From: Micromonospora haikouensis
GTDB taxonomy: Bacteria; Actinomycetota; Actinomycetes; Mycobacteriales; Micromonosporaceae
Direction: 5' to 3'
DNA: 64,000 nucleotides
Assembly (NCBI RefSeq): GCF_900091595.1
Contig: NZ_FMCW01000003.1
Coordinates: 124,001 to 188,000 of the forward strand
Under the pieces are notes generated by a model. It was not told where the DNA came from. It did no database searches and saw nothing but the letters and a program-made list of their open reading frames with translations. This document shows, piece after piece, positions 42,845 to 50,803 of this stretch. Position 1 is the stretch's first letter. Each line of letters opens with the position of its first letter. The position numbers and the translations under genes were made by a program.

Positions 42845-43483
42845 GTGCTCGATCTCGCCATCCTCGGTCTCCTCCAGGAGTCCCCGATGCACGGCTACGA
42901 ACTCCGCAAGGAGCTCGCGGCCAAGCTGGGTGCGATCCGCGCGGCGATCAGCTACGGCTCGCTCTACCCCACCCTGCGCCGACTGCAGGCGGCCGGGTGG
43001 ATCACCGAGGCTGACGAGACGCCCGCCACCGCCGAGGAGGTCCCCGCACTGACCAGCCGCCGGGGGCGGGTGGTCTACAAGATCACTGCGGAGGGCAAGG
43101 AACGCTTCGCCCAGCTGATCGCGCAGGCCGGCCCCGAGACGTACGACGACACGGGCTTCGGCGTGCACTTCGCGTTCTTCGCCCGTACCGACCAGGCGAC
43201 CCGGCTGCGCATCCTGGAGGGCCGCCGCCGCAAGATCGAGGAACGCCGCGAAGGGCTTCGCGACGTGCTGGGCCGGGCGGCCGAGCGCCTCGACGCGTAC
43301 ACCCTGGAACTTCAGCGCCACGGCCTCGACGCCTGTGAACGCGAGGTCCGCTGGCTGGAGGAGCTCATCGCCAACGAGCGCTCCGGCCGTGCCCCGACGG
43401 TCCCGGACACCGGGACGGCCGGCGGCCGACGAGATAACGACAGCCCGCCTCCGCCTGGAGAGTCCAGGAAAGAGCGGCCGTGA
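42845..43483 (+). CDS. PadR family transcriptional regulator
   Basis: 212 residues. The N-terminal winged helix begins [23 protein letters not shown] and includes [16 protein letters not shown] and [18 protein letters not shown] long C-terminal helical dimerisation part follows ([29 protein letters not shown]), then a polar tail. A 23-bp palindrome lies upstream. Downstream ino1 begins within 24 nt, so PadR and ino1 form an operon as in M. tuberculosis Rv0047c-Rv0046c. GTG at 42845 has AAGAAGGGG upstream. Confidence 0.92.
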   Translation: MLDLAILGLLQESPMHGYELRKELAAKLGAIRAAISYGSLYPTLRRLQAAGWITEADETPATAEEVPALTSRRGRVVYKITAEGKERFAQLIAQAGPETYDDTGFGVHFAFFARTDQATRLRILEGRRRKIEERREGLRDVLGRAAERLDAYTLELQRHGLDACEREVRWLEELIANERSGRAPTVPDTGTAGGRRDNDSPPPPGESRKERP

Positions 43484-43506
43484 TGAAGAAGAAGGAGGCA
43501 GACGCT

Positions 43507-44586
43507 ATGGGCTCCGTCCGCGTCGCCATCGTCGGTGTGGGTAACTGCGCCTCGTCCCTCGTGCAGGGCGTGGAGTACTACCGCAACGCCGACCCGAACG
43601 ACCGCGTCCCGGGTCTCATGCACGTCACCTTCGGCGACTACCACGTCTCGGACGTGGAGTTCGTCGCGGCGTTCGACGTCGACGCCAAGAAGGTGGGCAT
43701 GGACCTCGCGGAGGCGATCGTCGCCAGCGAGAACAACACGATCAAGCTCTGCGACGTGCCGCCGACCGGCGTCAGCGTGCAGCGCGGCCCGACCTTCGAC
43801 GGCCTGGGCCAGTACTACCGCGAGATCGTCGAGGAGTCGGACGCCGAGCCGGTCGACGTGGCCAAGGCGCTGCGCGACGCGCAGGTCGACGTCGTCGTCT
43901 CCTACCTGCCGGTCGGTTCCGAGCAGGCCGACAAGTTCTACGCCCAGGCCGCGATCGACGCCGGCTGCGCGTTCGTCAACGCCCTGCCGGTCTTCATCGC
44001 CTCCGACCCGGAGTGGGCGCAGAAGTTCACCGACGCGGGCCTGCCGATCGTCGGCGACGACATCAAGAGCCAGGTCGGCGCGACCATCGTGCACCGGGCC
44101 CTCGCGAAGCTGTTCGAGGACCGCGGGGTCGAGCTGCTGCGCACGTACCAGCTCAACTTCGGCGGCAACATGGACTTCATGAACATGCTGGAGCGCAACC
44201 GGCTGGTCTCGAAGAAGATCTCGAAGACCCAGTCGGTCACGTCCCAGATCCCGCACGAGATGCAGAAGAGCGACGTGCACATCGGCCCGTCGGACCACGT
44301 GCCGTGGCTCGACGACCGCAAGTGGGCCTACATCCGCCTGGAGGGCCGCTCCTTCGGCGACACCCCGCTCAACGCGGAGCTGAAGCTCGAGGTGTGGGAC
44401 TCGCCGAACTCGGCGGGCGTCATCATCGACGCCGTCCGGGCCGCCAAGATCGCCCTGGACCGCAAGATCGGCGGCCCGATCCTGTCGGCCTCGTCGTACT
44501 TCATGAAGTCCCCCCCGGTGCAGTACGCCGACCACGACGCGCACGCCGCCGTCGAGTCCTTCATCAAGGGCGAGGTCGAGCGCTGA
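43507..44586 (+). CDS. ino1: Inositol-3-phosphate synthase
   Basis: 359 residues, the actinobacterial short form. NAD-binding [16 protein letters not shown] is at the N-terminus. Active-site segments include [50 protein letters not shown] and [10 protein letters not shown]. It converts glucose-6-phosphate to myo-inositol-1-phosphate for phosphatidylinositol, mycothiol and lipoglycans. ATG at 43507 has AAGGAGG at 43492-43498; the in-frame GTG/ATG at 43480/43483 overlap padR but lack such a site. A strong terminator follows. Confidence 0.96.
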   Translation: MGSVRVAIVGVGNCASSLVQGVEYYRNADPNDRVPGLMHVTFGDYHVSDVEFVAAFDVDAKKVGMDLAEAIVASENNTIKLCDVPPTGVSVQRGPTFDGLGQYYREIVEESDAEPVDVAKALRDAQVDVVVSYLPVGSEQADKFYAQAAIDAGCAFVNALPVFIASDPEWAQKFTDAGLPIVGDDIKSQVGATIVHRALAKLFEDRGVELLRTYQLNFGGNMDFMNMLERNRLVSKKISKTQSVTSQIPHEMQKSDVHIGPSDHVPWLDDRKWAYIRLEGRSFGDTPLNAELKLEVWDSPNSAGVIIDAVRAAKIALDRKIGGPILSASSYFMKSPPVQYADHDAHAAVESFIKGEVER

Positions 44587-44608
44587 CGCGGGCTGACCAA
44601 CAGCACGA

Positions 44609-45040
44609 TCACGGAGGGCCGGGTCCGTCGGGACCCGGCCCTCCGTGGTTCGTCCAGGCTGCCATCCCCAGGTACGGCGACAGCCGCAGCGCGATCTCGT
44701 CCACCGAGTCGACCTCGCCGCTGGCCATCGCATCGGTCAACGCCATCCGCTCCTTGGCTGGCATGTTGAGCACAAAGCCAGAACGCGCGATGAGGACCCG
44801 CATCGCCGCCCAGGCGAGCCCGGCGTTCCACATGTCGAGTGGTCGCCACATCATCACTCCGTGCAGAAGCGCAGCCGACCTGTCCAGCACGGTGGGGTAG
44901 ACGGCACGCCCCAGCATCCGGGCGTGCGGACGGGCTGCGGCAGCCACCAGGATGCCGGGGTCCCGCACCCGACTCTGCGGGCCGGTGTGCTCCGACAGGA
45001 GAATCAGTAGGTCCTCCGGCTCGGGCCAGGGCTGGGTCAC
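44609..45040 (-). CDS. Doc/Fic-like toxin, catalytic motif decayed
   Basis: 143 residues. The layout follows Doc-type toxins: EPEDLLILLSEHTGP, DPGILVAAAARPHARMLGRAVYP, RSAALLHGV, then a helix and the tail ALTDAMASGEVDSVDEIALRLSPYL. The Fic core HxFxDxNKR is replaced by WRPLDMWNAG, so the catalytic His, Phe and Asn/Lys appear lost and AMP/phosphotransfer activity is doubtful. GTG at 45040 overlaps the antitoxin stop (GTGA). The last roughly 12 codons (GGPGPDGPGPP) are read through the terminator hairpin of ino1, suggesting loss of an earlier stop. Confidence 0.7.
   Translation of the reverse strand: MTQPWPEPEDLLILLSEHTGPQSRVRDPGILVAAAARPHARMLGRAVYPTVLDRSAALLHGVMMWRPLDMWNAGLAWAAMRVLIARSGFVLNMPAKERMALTDAMASGEVDSVDEIALRLSPYLGMAAWTNHGGPGPDGPGPP
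44610..44647. terminator. 17-bp hairpin terminator after ino1
   Basis: Arms 44610-44626 and 44631-44647 pair perfectly with a GTCG loop. It also forms the 3' end of the convergent toxin gene. Confidence 0.85.
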
Positions 45041-45243
45041 CGGTCTCCCAGCATCTCGAAGAACTCGGCGTCCTCCTCGAAGACCCGCCGGGCGGCCTGG
45101 CGAGTCCACTCGTCGCGCTCCTGGCGATCCAGGTACGCCTCGATGGCCACCTCGACGGTCTTGTGCATCGAGCGGTGCTCGGCTTCGGCCAGCTCACGGA
45201 GCCGCTGTTCCACTTCGGGCTTGAGCGTCAGAGTGAAGGCCAT
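45037..45243 (-). CDS. Ribbon-helix-helix antitoxin
   Basis: 68 residues: MAFTLTLKPEVEQRLRELAE, then HRSMHKTVEVAIEAYLDRQERDEW, a CopG/Arc-type ribbon-helix-helix DNA-binding domain. The acidic C-terminal tail (FEEDAEFFEMLGDR) should bind the toxin. It overlaps the Doc-like gene by 4 nt. ATG at 45243 is 6 nt from a TACAAA -10, so the message is likely leaderless and autorepressed. Confidence 0.85.
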   Translation of the reverse strand: MAFTLTLKPEVEQRLRELAEAEHRSMHKTVEVAIEAYLDRQERDEWTRQAARRVFEEDAEFFEMLGDR

Positions 45244-45249
45244 ACCAGA

Positions 45250-45278
45250 TTTGTATAGCCTGTCAGGGGTCACGTCAA
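45250..45278 (-). promoter_or_regulatory. Toxin-antitoxin promoter
   Basis: Minus strand: TTGACG (45273-45278), 17 nt, TACAAA (45250-45255), 6 nt to the antitoxin ATG. A TATAC-N7-GTATG dyad overlaps the -10 and the start codon and may be the RHH operator. Confidence 0.6.
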
Positions 45279-45371
45279 CCAAGCTGGGCACTGCTTCTCC
45301 TTACGCCGCGCATACCCGGCCGACGGGGAGGTCGGATGCGGCCGCACCGGGAGCGAGATGTGTAACAGTCG

Positions 45372-45605
45372 TCACGTACTCATCGCCCCTCGCCGGAGCC
45401 CGTCCGGGCGTACGAAGATCGTGCGGCGCTCGGTCGCCTCGCCCCTCGCGTCGAGCTGGTAGACGTCGAGCCAGCACCAGCCGTGATAGGTGACCATGTC
45501 GTCCCGCACCCGGATCACCCGAGCCACGATCGGCCGGCTGACGAACTGGACGCTGGCTGCCCCGGTCACGTGGACCACGTCCCCGGCCCTGGCCTCGGCA
45601 CTCAC
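45372..45605 (-). CDS. Small beta-rich hypothetical protein
   Basis: 77 residues from GTG at 45605: SAEARAGDVVHVTGAASVQFV, then SRPIVARVIRVRDD, a WCWLDVYQLD strand pair and VRPDGLRRGAMST. The sequence is non-repetitive and looks like a small beta-barrel. The start overlaps the stop of the next upstream small gene (GTGA). Similar small proteins stand opposite DUF5753/DUF397 pairs in Micromonospora as far as I recall. Function unknown. Confidence 0.65.
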   Translation of the reverse strand: MSAEARAGDVVHVTGAASVQFVSRPIVARVIRVRDDMVTYHGWCWLDVYQLDARGEATERRTIFVRPDGLRRGAMST

Positions 45606-45760
45606 GACCCGCACCGCCGCCACGCCCTGATCCGGGCCCGCGCCACCTCGACGGCGGGACAGCCACCCCCGTCGCGGCACGCCCGACACCGACGGTGCCG
45701 GTGGTGCTCCAACACCAGCCACGCGGCCCGCACCAGCACCGGCAGCTTCCGCCCGGTCAC
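45602..45760 (-). CDS. Small Cys/Arg-rich protein
   Basis: 52 residues from GTG at 45760: VTGRKLPVLVRAAWLVLEHH, then RHRRCRACRDGGCPAVEVARARI. Three cysteines in CRACRDGGC form a likely zinc or metal site within a very basic peptide. It overlaps both the small gene downstream (stop/GTG) and, at its own GTG, the stop of a further short reading frame ending MGLHENWPGS. Function unknown. Confidence 0.6.
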   Translation of the reverse strand: MTGRKLPVLVRAAWLVLEHHRHRRCRACRDGGGCPAVEVARARIRAWRRCGS

Positions 45761-45831
45761 GACCCCGGCCAGTTCTCGTGCAGCCCCATTCGTGCGTACC
45801 CCTCGCCGGAGGGGCGGGCGCGGTCCGACAC
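45757..45831 (-). CDS. Possible very short ORF ending MGLHENWPGS
   Basis: A reading frame on the minus strand ends at 45757 and overlaps the Cys-rich gene by GTGA. A GTG around 45831 would give VSDRARPSGEGYARMGLHENWPGS (24 residues). The chain of GTGA overlaps suggests it is translated; the start is unsure. Confidence 0.3.
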   Translation of the reverse strand: MSDRARPSGEGYARMGLHENWPGS

Positions 45832-46170
45832 CGCCGCGAGGGGGATTCGCGGCGGGGTCCGCGCGCCCGCCCGGCTCGACGCCGGGAGATGCGCTGTCGG
45901 GTCAGCGCACCCCCCGGCAGACAACCGAAGCGGTACGCACAACGCACGCACGCCGTTGCCCGCTCGTGACGGGTGCGGCGTGGTAGACAGTCGGGGAGTC
46001 GTACCCCGGGACGCCATCCATCGCGATGTGTCTCCCGTTCGGCTCGTTCCCGGACCGGGGTGGGCATGCCGCCAAGCCGACCCGCCCCGGTCCGTCCTAC
46101 CTCGACCGCCGATCACCTTCGGTAACCACAGCCACACGCAGCATGCATGGCGAATCGCGACTACGCAAGA
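45832..46170. other. Intergenic stretch between the small ORFs and XRE regulator
   Basis: About 340 nt with no convincing gene. It contains a GC-rich part near 45830-45960 and the promoter region of the regulator at its right end. Confidence 0.4.
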
Positions 46171-46199
46171 TTGCGAATCAGCGTTTCTCGGGCCATGCT
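46171..46199 (+). promoter_or_regulatory. Promoter of XRE/DUF5753 gene
   Basis: TTGCGA (46171-46176), 17 nt, CATGCT (46194-46199). Transcription would begin near 46207. Confidence 0.5.
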
Positions 46200-46242
46200 G
46201 TCCTGCATGGCGGCGAAGGCTCAGCGGGGCAGGGAGCGCGGG

Positions 46243-47097
46243 ATGGTCGACGAGCAGGCGGCGACACTCCGGGCCCAGTGGATCGGCCAGCAACTCCGGG
46301 CGATGCGGGAGAGCGCCAGGCTGACGCTCAAGGACATGGGCGACTACATCAACCGCAACGCTTCCACCGTGAGCCGGATGGAGTCCGGGACGATCCCGCC
46401 CCGGGTGCCCGAGGTCCTCGCCTACCTCGACCTGTGCGGCGTCGACGACTCGCGACGGCGCGAGGACCTGAAGACCATGGCCCAGGATGCCTGGCAGAAG
46501 GGCTGGTGGGACGGGTTCAGCGCCAACCTCGCCGGGTCGCTGATCGACTGGATCTGGTTGGAGAGCCGCGCGACCGAGATCAGGTCATTCCAGGCTTCGG
46601 TCGTCCCCGGCCTGTTGCAGACCCGGGCCTACGCCGAGGCGCTGATCCGAGCCTGGGACGACTCCGCCGACGACGAGCAGATCGCCCGCTTCGTCGAGGT
46701 GCGGATGCAGCGCCAGCAGCGGCTGGAGGAGCCCGAGCCGGTCCGGCTCTCCACGGTGATCGACGAGGGCGCCCTCCGGCGGGTCGTCGGCGGCCCCAAG
46801 GTGATGCGCGCCCAACTGGCCCACCTGCGAAAGATGGCCGGCTGGCCGAACGTCGAGGTCATGATCCTGCCGGCCGGGGCGGGAGCCCATGCGTGCCCGG
46901 ACGGCACCTTCGACGTCTTCCGGATGCGCCGCCCCTACCCGCCGGCCGGCTGCGTCTCCACCGCAGTGGGAGCCGTGGTGGTGGAAGGGGAGAAGGCCGA
47001 ATCGCTGCACCAGCGCTACGATCGGTTGCGCCGGGCGGCGCTGCGAAACGGTGCCGCGCAGCGGATCCTCTTCGATCTGGAAGCGCGTCTGGAGTGA
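46243..47097 (+). CDS. XRE-type HTH regulator with DUF5753 domain
   Basis: 284 residues. HTH at about 12-65 (IGQQLRAMRESARLTLKDMGDYINRNASTVSRMESG). The DUF5753 part follows from about 100: WIWLESRATEIRSFQASVVPGLLQTRAYAEALI, VRMQRQQRL, and the C-terminal half with DEGALRRVVGG, VEVMILPAGAGAH and FDVFRM. Such regulators pair with DUF397 proteins in actinomycetes (BldB/WhiJ-type modules). ATG at 46243 is preceded by AGGGAG; ATG at 46207, 8 nt after the -10, would give a leaderless 296-residue form. Confidence 0.9.
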   Translation: MVDEQAATLRAQWIGQQLRAMRESARLTLKDMGDYINRNASTVSRMESGTIPPRVPEVLAYLDLCGVDDSRRREDLKTMAQDAWQKGWWDGFSANLAGSLIDWIWLESRATEIRSFQASVVPGLLQTRAYAEALIRAWDDSADDEQIARFVEVRMQRQQRLEEPEPVRLSTVIDEGALRRVVGGPKVMRAQLAHLRKMAGWPNVEVMILPAGAGAHACPDGTFDVFRMRRPYPPAGCVSTAVGAVVVEGEKAESLHQRYDRLRRAALRNGAAQRILFDLEARLE

Positions 47098-47101
47098 GCA
47101 C

Positions 47102-47329
47102 ATGGCGAGCATCGGCGGATCGACCAGCACCGGACTGCCGGTGACCTGGCGCGTCAGCACCCGCAGCGGCAACGGCGGCGGCAACTGCGTCGAGGCCGGG
47201 CCGGTGCTCGACGGCAGCGGCCGGTTCGCCGTCCGCGACAGCAAGGACCGCACCGGCCCGACGCTGCTTTTTCCCGCCGCCGACTGGGCGACCTTCCTCA
47301 CCGACCTCCGCGCCGGACGATTCGCCTGA
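47102..47329 (+). CDS. DUF397 domain protein
   Basis: 75 residues: WRVSTRSGNGGGNCVEAGPV, VRDSKDRTGPTLLFPAADWATFLTDLRAGRF, the complete DUF397 motif set (S-x-x-S-G..NCVE, VRDSKD, P-A-x-W). It starts 4 nt after the DUF5753 regulator, forming the usual regulator/DUF397 pair (WhiJ-BldB-like), thought to act in developmental or antibiotic control. Confidence 0.9.
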   Translation: MASIGGSTSTGLPVTWRVSTRSGNGGGNCVEAGPVLDGSGRFAVRDSKDRTGPTLLFPAADWATFLTDLRAGRFA

Positions 47330-47355
47330 GCCCCTGGCGGCCCGCTCTCCCCGCA

Positions 47356-47392
47356 CAAGATCGTGCTCGATCCGCGACTGAGCACGATCTTG
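47356..47392. repeat. GATCTTG-type palindrome, copy 2
   Basis: 13-bp perfect arms CAAGATCGTGCTC (47356-47368) and complement (47380-47392), 11-nt loop. Lies 27 nt after the DUF397 stop and may terminate transcription. Confidence 0.8.
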
Positions 47393-47419
47393 CCTGCCTG
47401 GTACGCCCCACAGCTTCGG

Positions 47420-47469
47420 AGATCTTGGTACGTTTCGGCCCCCAGAGGGGCCGTTCTGCACCAAGATCT
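47420..47469. repeat. GATCTTG-type palindrome, copy 3 (near-identical to 1307-1358)
   Basis: Arms AGATCTTGGT (47420-47429) and complement (47460-47469). The loop contains CCCCCAGAGGGG as in copy 1; flanking bases are also alike. Confidence 0.85.
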
Positions 47470-47586
47470 ACCCGGTTTCGGCGTCAGAGTCGATGTCCGG
47501 ACGGAAAGGATGCGCACCGAGGAACGCGAGGACCCCGCTCGCTCCCAGAAACACTGCCACTCCCTCACCCCGCCTTGCTTCTGCGC

Positions 47587-47655
47587 CGATCTTGCACTTT
47601 GGGCCCCACCATTGAGGCTTTCATCCCTTTTACCGGGGCCGAAACTGCAAGATCG
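47587..47655. repeat. GATCTTG-type palindrome, copy 4
   Basis: 21-nt arms (47587-47607 and 47635-47655) match at 19 of 21 positions around a 27-nt loop; ends CGATCTTGCA/TGCAAGATCG. Confidence 0.8.
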
Positions 47656-47755
47656 ACGCGGGTGGGGTGGGTGGGCGGGAGGTGCGGAGGTGCGGAGGGG
47701 TGGGGTGGGAGGGTAGGTGGGGTAGTGAGTGGTGGTCGGGACGCTTGGCCAGCCG

Positions 47756-48241
47756 TCAGGACCAGGCGCGGCGCAGGGCGACGCCGGCCTCCAGCTCCAG
47801 CAGCTTCACCTTGCGCGGCAGGCCGCCGCCGAACCCGACCAGCTTCGCCCCCGCGCCCACGATCCGGTGACAGGGGACGATCACGGGGATCGGGTTGCGG
47901 TTGCAGGCCACCCCGACCGCCCGCGCCGCACCCGGGTCGCCGCCGCCGACCAGCCGGGCCACCTCGCCGTAGGTCGACGTCTCGCCGTACGGGATGCGGG
48001 CCATCTCCCGCCACACCGCGCGCTCGAATTCGGAGCCCCGGCGCACCGCCACCGGCACGGTGAACCCGGTCAGCTCCCCCGCGAAGTACGCCCGCAGCTC
48101 GGCCACGGCCCGGCCGGACAGCTCGTCGCCGGGGACGTCGACGGCGGTCTCCACCCGCCCGAAGTGCGTGCCGCAGACGGCGTCGTCGTCGGTGGCCACG
48201 GAGAACTCGCCGATCGGGGAGTCGAGCACGGTCCAGCGCAC
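47756..48241 (-). CDS. ogt: Methylated-DNA-protein-cysteine methyltransferase
   Basis: 161 residues. The active-site Cys is in VIVPCHRIVGAGAKLVGFGGG. The HTH/Arg-finger region reads FERAVWREMARIPYGETSTYGEVARLVG. It removes O6-alkyl groups from guanine by suicide transfer. GTG at 48241 has GGGGGAG upstream. It is divergent from the sigma-factor gene; no AlkA/Ada partner is visible. Confidence 0.93.
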   Translation of the reverse strand: MRWTVLDSPIGEFSVATDDDAVCGTHFGRVETAVDVPGDELSGRAVAELRAYFAGELTGFTVPVAVRRGSEFERAVWREMARIPYGETSTYGEVARLVGGGDPGAARAVGVACNRNPIPVIVPCHRIVGAGAKLVGFGGGLPRKVKLLELEAGVALRRAWS

Positions 48242-48372
48242 GCCCCATTCTCCCCCGCCAGCGCGACACGCCCCGACCCCGCCCACCCCGCCCACCGGCT
48301 CCGGCCCGATCCGGCCGCCGGGTGAGGCAAACTTCCCGCCCCGGCCGGCGTCTTGACCATCGGAGGTGGACG

Positions 48373-48894
48373 GTGGCTGAGGTGACCGACGGGGAGTTCA
48401 CCGCGTTCGTCAACGACCGCGGCGAGGCCCTGCTGCGTGTCGCGTACGCCCTCGCCGGCAGCCAGCACGGCGCGGAGGACCTGCTCCAGAACGCGCTGGC
48501 GAAGGCGTACACGCGCTGGCCGCAGATCCGGGGCGACGCCGAACCGTACGTGCGCCGGATCCTCTACCACGACCAGGTCTCCGGCTGGCGTCGGCGGGCC
48601 CGGCGGCCCGAGGTGCCGCTCGACGCGCTGCCCGAGGTGCCGGCCGAGCGGGACAGCGGCCACGACGCCGACCTGCGGATGCTGCTGCGGGACGCCCTGC
48701 TGACGCTGCCGCCCCGGCAGCGGGCCGTGCTGACCCTGCGGTACCTGGAGGACCTGAGCGTCGAGCAGACCGCCGCGCTGCTGGGCTGCCGGACGGGGAC
48801 GGTGGCCAGTCAGGCGTCCCGGGCCCTGGCCAAGCTGCGCCGGCTCGTGCCGGCCTTCGCCGAGTACGCAGATCGCCCGGAGGTGTCCCGATGA
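48373..48894 (+). CDS. ECF sigma factor, SigE-like actinobacterial family
   Basis: 173 residues. Region 2 is EFTAFVNDRGEALLRVAYALAGSQHGAEDLLQNALAKAYTRW. Region 4 is LLTLPPRQRAVLTLRYLEDLSVEQTAALLGCRTGTVASQASRALAKLR. This is the so-called SigE-family group of actinomycete ECF factors. GTG at 48373 has GGAGGTGG upstream. The stop overlaps the next gene (ATGA), which probably encodes its regulator. Confidence 0.9.
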   Translation: MAEVTDGEFTAFVNDRGEALLRVAYALAGSQHGAEDLLQNALAKAYTRWPQIRGDAEPYVRRILYHDQVSGWRRRARRPEVPLDALPEVPAERDSGHDADLRMLLRDALLTLPPRQRAVLTLRYLEDLSVEQTAALLGCRTGTVASQASRALAKLRRLVPAFAEYADRPEVSR

Positions 48895-50006
48895 GTTCCC
48901 CGGCCGAGGAGGCACTGCGGGCGGCCGTACGTGATCTCGCTCGCCAGGCGCGGCCGGCGCCGGACCTGGCGGCGGGTGCGATGCGGCGCGGCCGGCGGCT
49001 GCGGGCCCGTCGCCGGGCGGCGGTGGCAGCGGCCGCGGCACTGGTCGCCGTCGCTGCCGTGGCGCTTCCGTTCGTGCTGCTGAGGCCGGAGTCACCGGTC
49101 CGGCCGGCGGTGCCCGAGCCGACGGCTACGGTCACCCCGACCCCGGAGCTGCTGCCCACCCCGGGGCCGAGCTGGAGCGCCTCGCCGCTGGCCCTGCCCG
49201 GCGGCTGGGTGGTCACCGGCGCCGGCCGGGGCGGCTCCAGCCAGGGCGGCTCCGGCTGGGTGCTTGACCGCAGCCAGGGCCGCTACCGCCCTGTCCAGGG
49301 ATACGACGGGGTGTGGCCCGCACCGGAGGGCACGCTCACCGCCCTGGCCGACGAGGACCGGCCCGGGGAGATCGGCCTGGCCGACGCGGCCCGGCGGCGG
49401 ACGGACTGGTTCCGGACCGGAAAGTGGCTCATGCAGCCGCAGTGGTCGCCGGACGGCCGCCGCCTCCTGCTGACCATCCAGGGGGAGGGCGAGCCGATGC
49501 GCCTCGGCGTGCTCGACGCCGACGGCGGGGTCCGGACGTTCCCCGTCGACACGGACCGCTACTTCTGCACCGACTACTGCTTCTTCACCTGGGCCGGGGA
49601 CGGCCGGGAGGTGGCGCTCCAGCAGACCGGCTCGGGCGGGCCGCAGTCGGAGTCCGCCCGGCATCCCCGGCGGGGCGTGCAGCTCTTCTCCGCCGAGGAC
49701 GGCCGGCCCACCCGGTTCGTCGCCATGCCGGGCGACCCGGCCGGCCCGTGGGCCTGGTCGCCGAACGGGCGACTCGTGGTGGTGCAGGGCCAGCGCGAAC
49801 CGCTGCTCGTCGAGACCGCCGACGGCCGGGTCGTCCGGTCCCTGCCGGCCGCCGACGCCGCCTTCGTCACCGACGACCGCCTGCTCTACCGACGCCCGTA
49901 CGGCGACCGGGACTTCGTGCTCGCCGACCCGACCGGGCGGGAGCTGGTGCGGCAGCCGCTCCCGCCCGAGCTGGTCGACCGGATCGTCACCGTCGCCCCG
50001 AGCTGA
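48891..50006 (+). CDS. Membrane-anchored WD40/TolB-like protein, sigma-factor partner
   Basis: 371 residues. The cytoplasmic N-terminus (EEALRAAVRDLARQARPAPDLAAGAMRRGRRLRARRRA) is typical of the small anti-sigma-like partners of SigE-type ECF factors. One transmembrane helix (about 44-65) and a Pro/Thr linker follow. The outer domain (about 105-371) looks like a six-bladed propeller with TolB-type turns (QPQWSPDGRRLLLTI, WAWSPNGRLVVVQG, DRLLYRRPYGDRDFVLAD). It overlaps the sigma gene by 4 nt. Direct inhibition of the sigma factor is inferred. Confidence 0.75.
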   Translation: MSSPAEEALRAAVRDLARQARPAPDLAAGAMRRGRRLRARRRAAVAAAAALVAVAAVALPFVLLRPESPVRPAVPEPTATVTPTPELLPTPGPSWSASPLALPGGWVVTGAGRGGSSQGGSGWVLDRSQGRYRPVQGYDGVWPAPEGTLTALADEDRPGEIGLADAARRRTDWFRTGKWLMQPQWSPDGRRLLLTIQGEGEPMRLGVLDADGGVRTFPVDTDRYFCTDYCFFTWAGDGREVALQQTGSGGPQSESARHPRRGVQLFSAEDGRPTRFVAMPGDPAGPWAWSPNGRLVVVQGQREPLLVETADGRVVRSLPAADAAFVTDDRLLYRRPYGDRDFVLADPTGRELVRQPLPPELVDRIVTVAPS

Positions 50007-50035
50007 CGGGGCGGGCGGCCGGCGGACCGGCGACG

Positions 50036-50803
50036 TCAGTTCCCGTAGGAGATGGTCCACTCCTTGCCGTCGAAGACGGCCTTGGCGCTGGTCATGCCGT
50101 CGGGGTACACCACCTTGGCCGGTTGGGTGAGTTCGGAGACGTCCATCACCTCGCTGCTCGCGAAACTCCCGAAGGCGACCCAGTAGGTGGGTTTGGGGTC
50201 GAACTCGACCCCGGTGTTCGGCACCGTCGGCACCACGAACGTGCCGGCCCCCGACATGCCGATGCCCACGCTTCCCTGGTCGTCGTTCCCCGGCCCCGGG
50301 ACGGTGTCGTCCTCCTTGATTATCAGGCTTCCATTCTTTCCGGACGAACTGGTCGGGCCGAGTTCGAAGCCGCCGTCCACATAGGAGAGGGTGACCAGAT
50401 TGTTCTGGGTCAGGTCGGCCTCCAGGATCTGGCCTGCCACGAACTGCGTCCCGGGGACGAGCGTTCCGACCTGACCCCAGACGAAGTTGTAGTCGATGGT
50501 CCACTGATATTCGATCGTCGTCGACGGGTGGCACATCTTCGACATCCAGGCGAGCGTGACCGCATCACTCGGAAGCACGGGGTTCTCCTGGAAGAGGATG
50601 GCATTCATGCCATCCAGCGCAGAAGCGTTCGAAATCGTGATGCTGTAGCCGACTGCGTCCTTCTTCGGCCGACTGTCGTGGGACGGGGCCCCGCGCGAGG
50701 CGGCCCTCGCCTGGCCCGCGAGGCTTGTGCCGAGCAGGGCGGCGCCCAGGCCCGCGCCCAGCGCGGCAAACCCTCCCCGTCGGCTGATTCTGATCTCTCT
50801 CAT
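50036..50803 (-). CDS. Secreted protein, possibly RhiA-like
   Basis: 255 residues. The Tat/Sec-type leader MREIRISRRGGFAALGAGLG runs to a cleavage region near LAGQARA (residue 34). The mature part is beta-rich with HPSTTIEYQWTIDYNFVWGQVG, VPGTQFVAGQILEAD and a C-terminal FDGKEWTISYGN. Its layout (Ser/Asn start, Phe-Gln-Glu-Asn, W-x-x-K-x-x-HP, W-x-x-DYxFVWG) reminds me of the Rhizobium RhiA family; this is from memory and uncertain. GC is lower than the neighbours. ATG at 50803 has AGGAGGAG upstream. Function unknown. Confidence 0.6.
   Translation of the reverse strand: MREIRISRRGGFAALGAGLGAALLGTSLAGQARAASRGAPSHDSRPKKDAVGYSITISNASALDGMNAILFQENPVLPSDAVTLAWMSKMCHPSTTIEYQWTIDYNFVWGQVGTLVPGTQFVAGQILEADLTQNNLVTLSYVDGGFELGPTSSSGKNGSLIIKEDDTVPGPGNDDQGSVGIGMSGAGTFVVPTVPNTGVEFDPKPTYWVAFGSFASSEVMDVSELTQPAKVVYPDGMTSAKAVFDGKEWTISYGN

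Larger units (their letters stand above)
47330..47755. other. 426-bp intergenic region with three long palindromes
   Basis: No gene. It holds palindromes at 47356-47392, 47420-47469 and 47587-47655, all carrying GATCTTG/CAAGATC ends, then a G-rich stretch (47655-47740). Confidence 0.6.
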
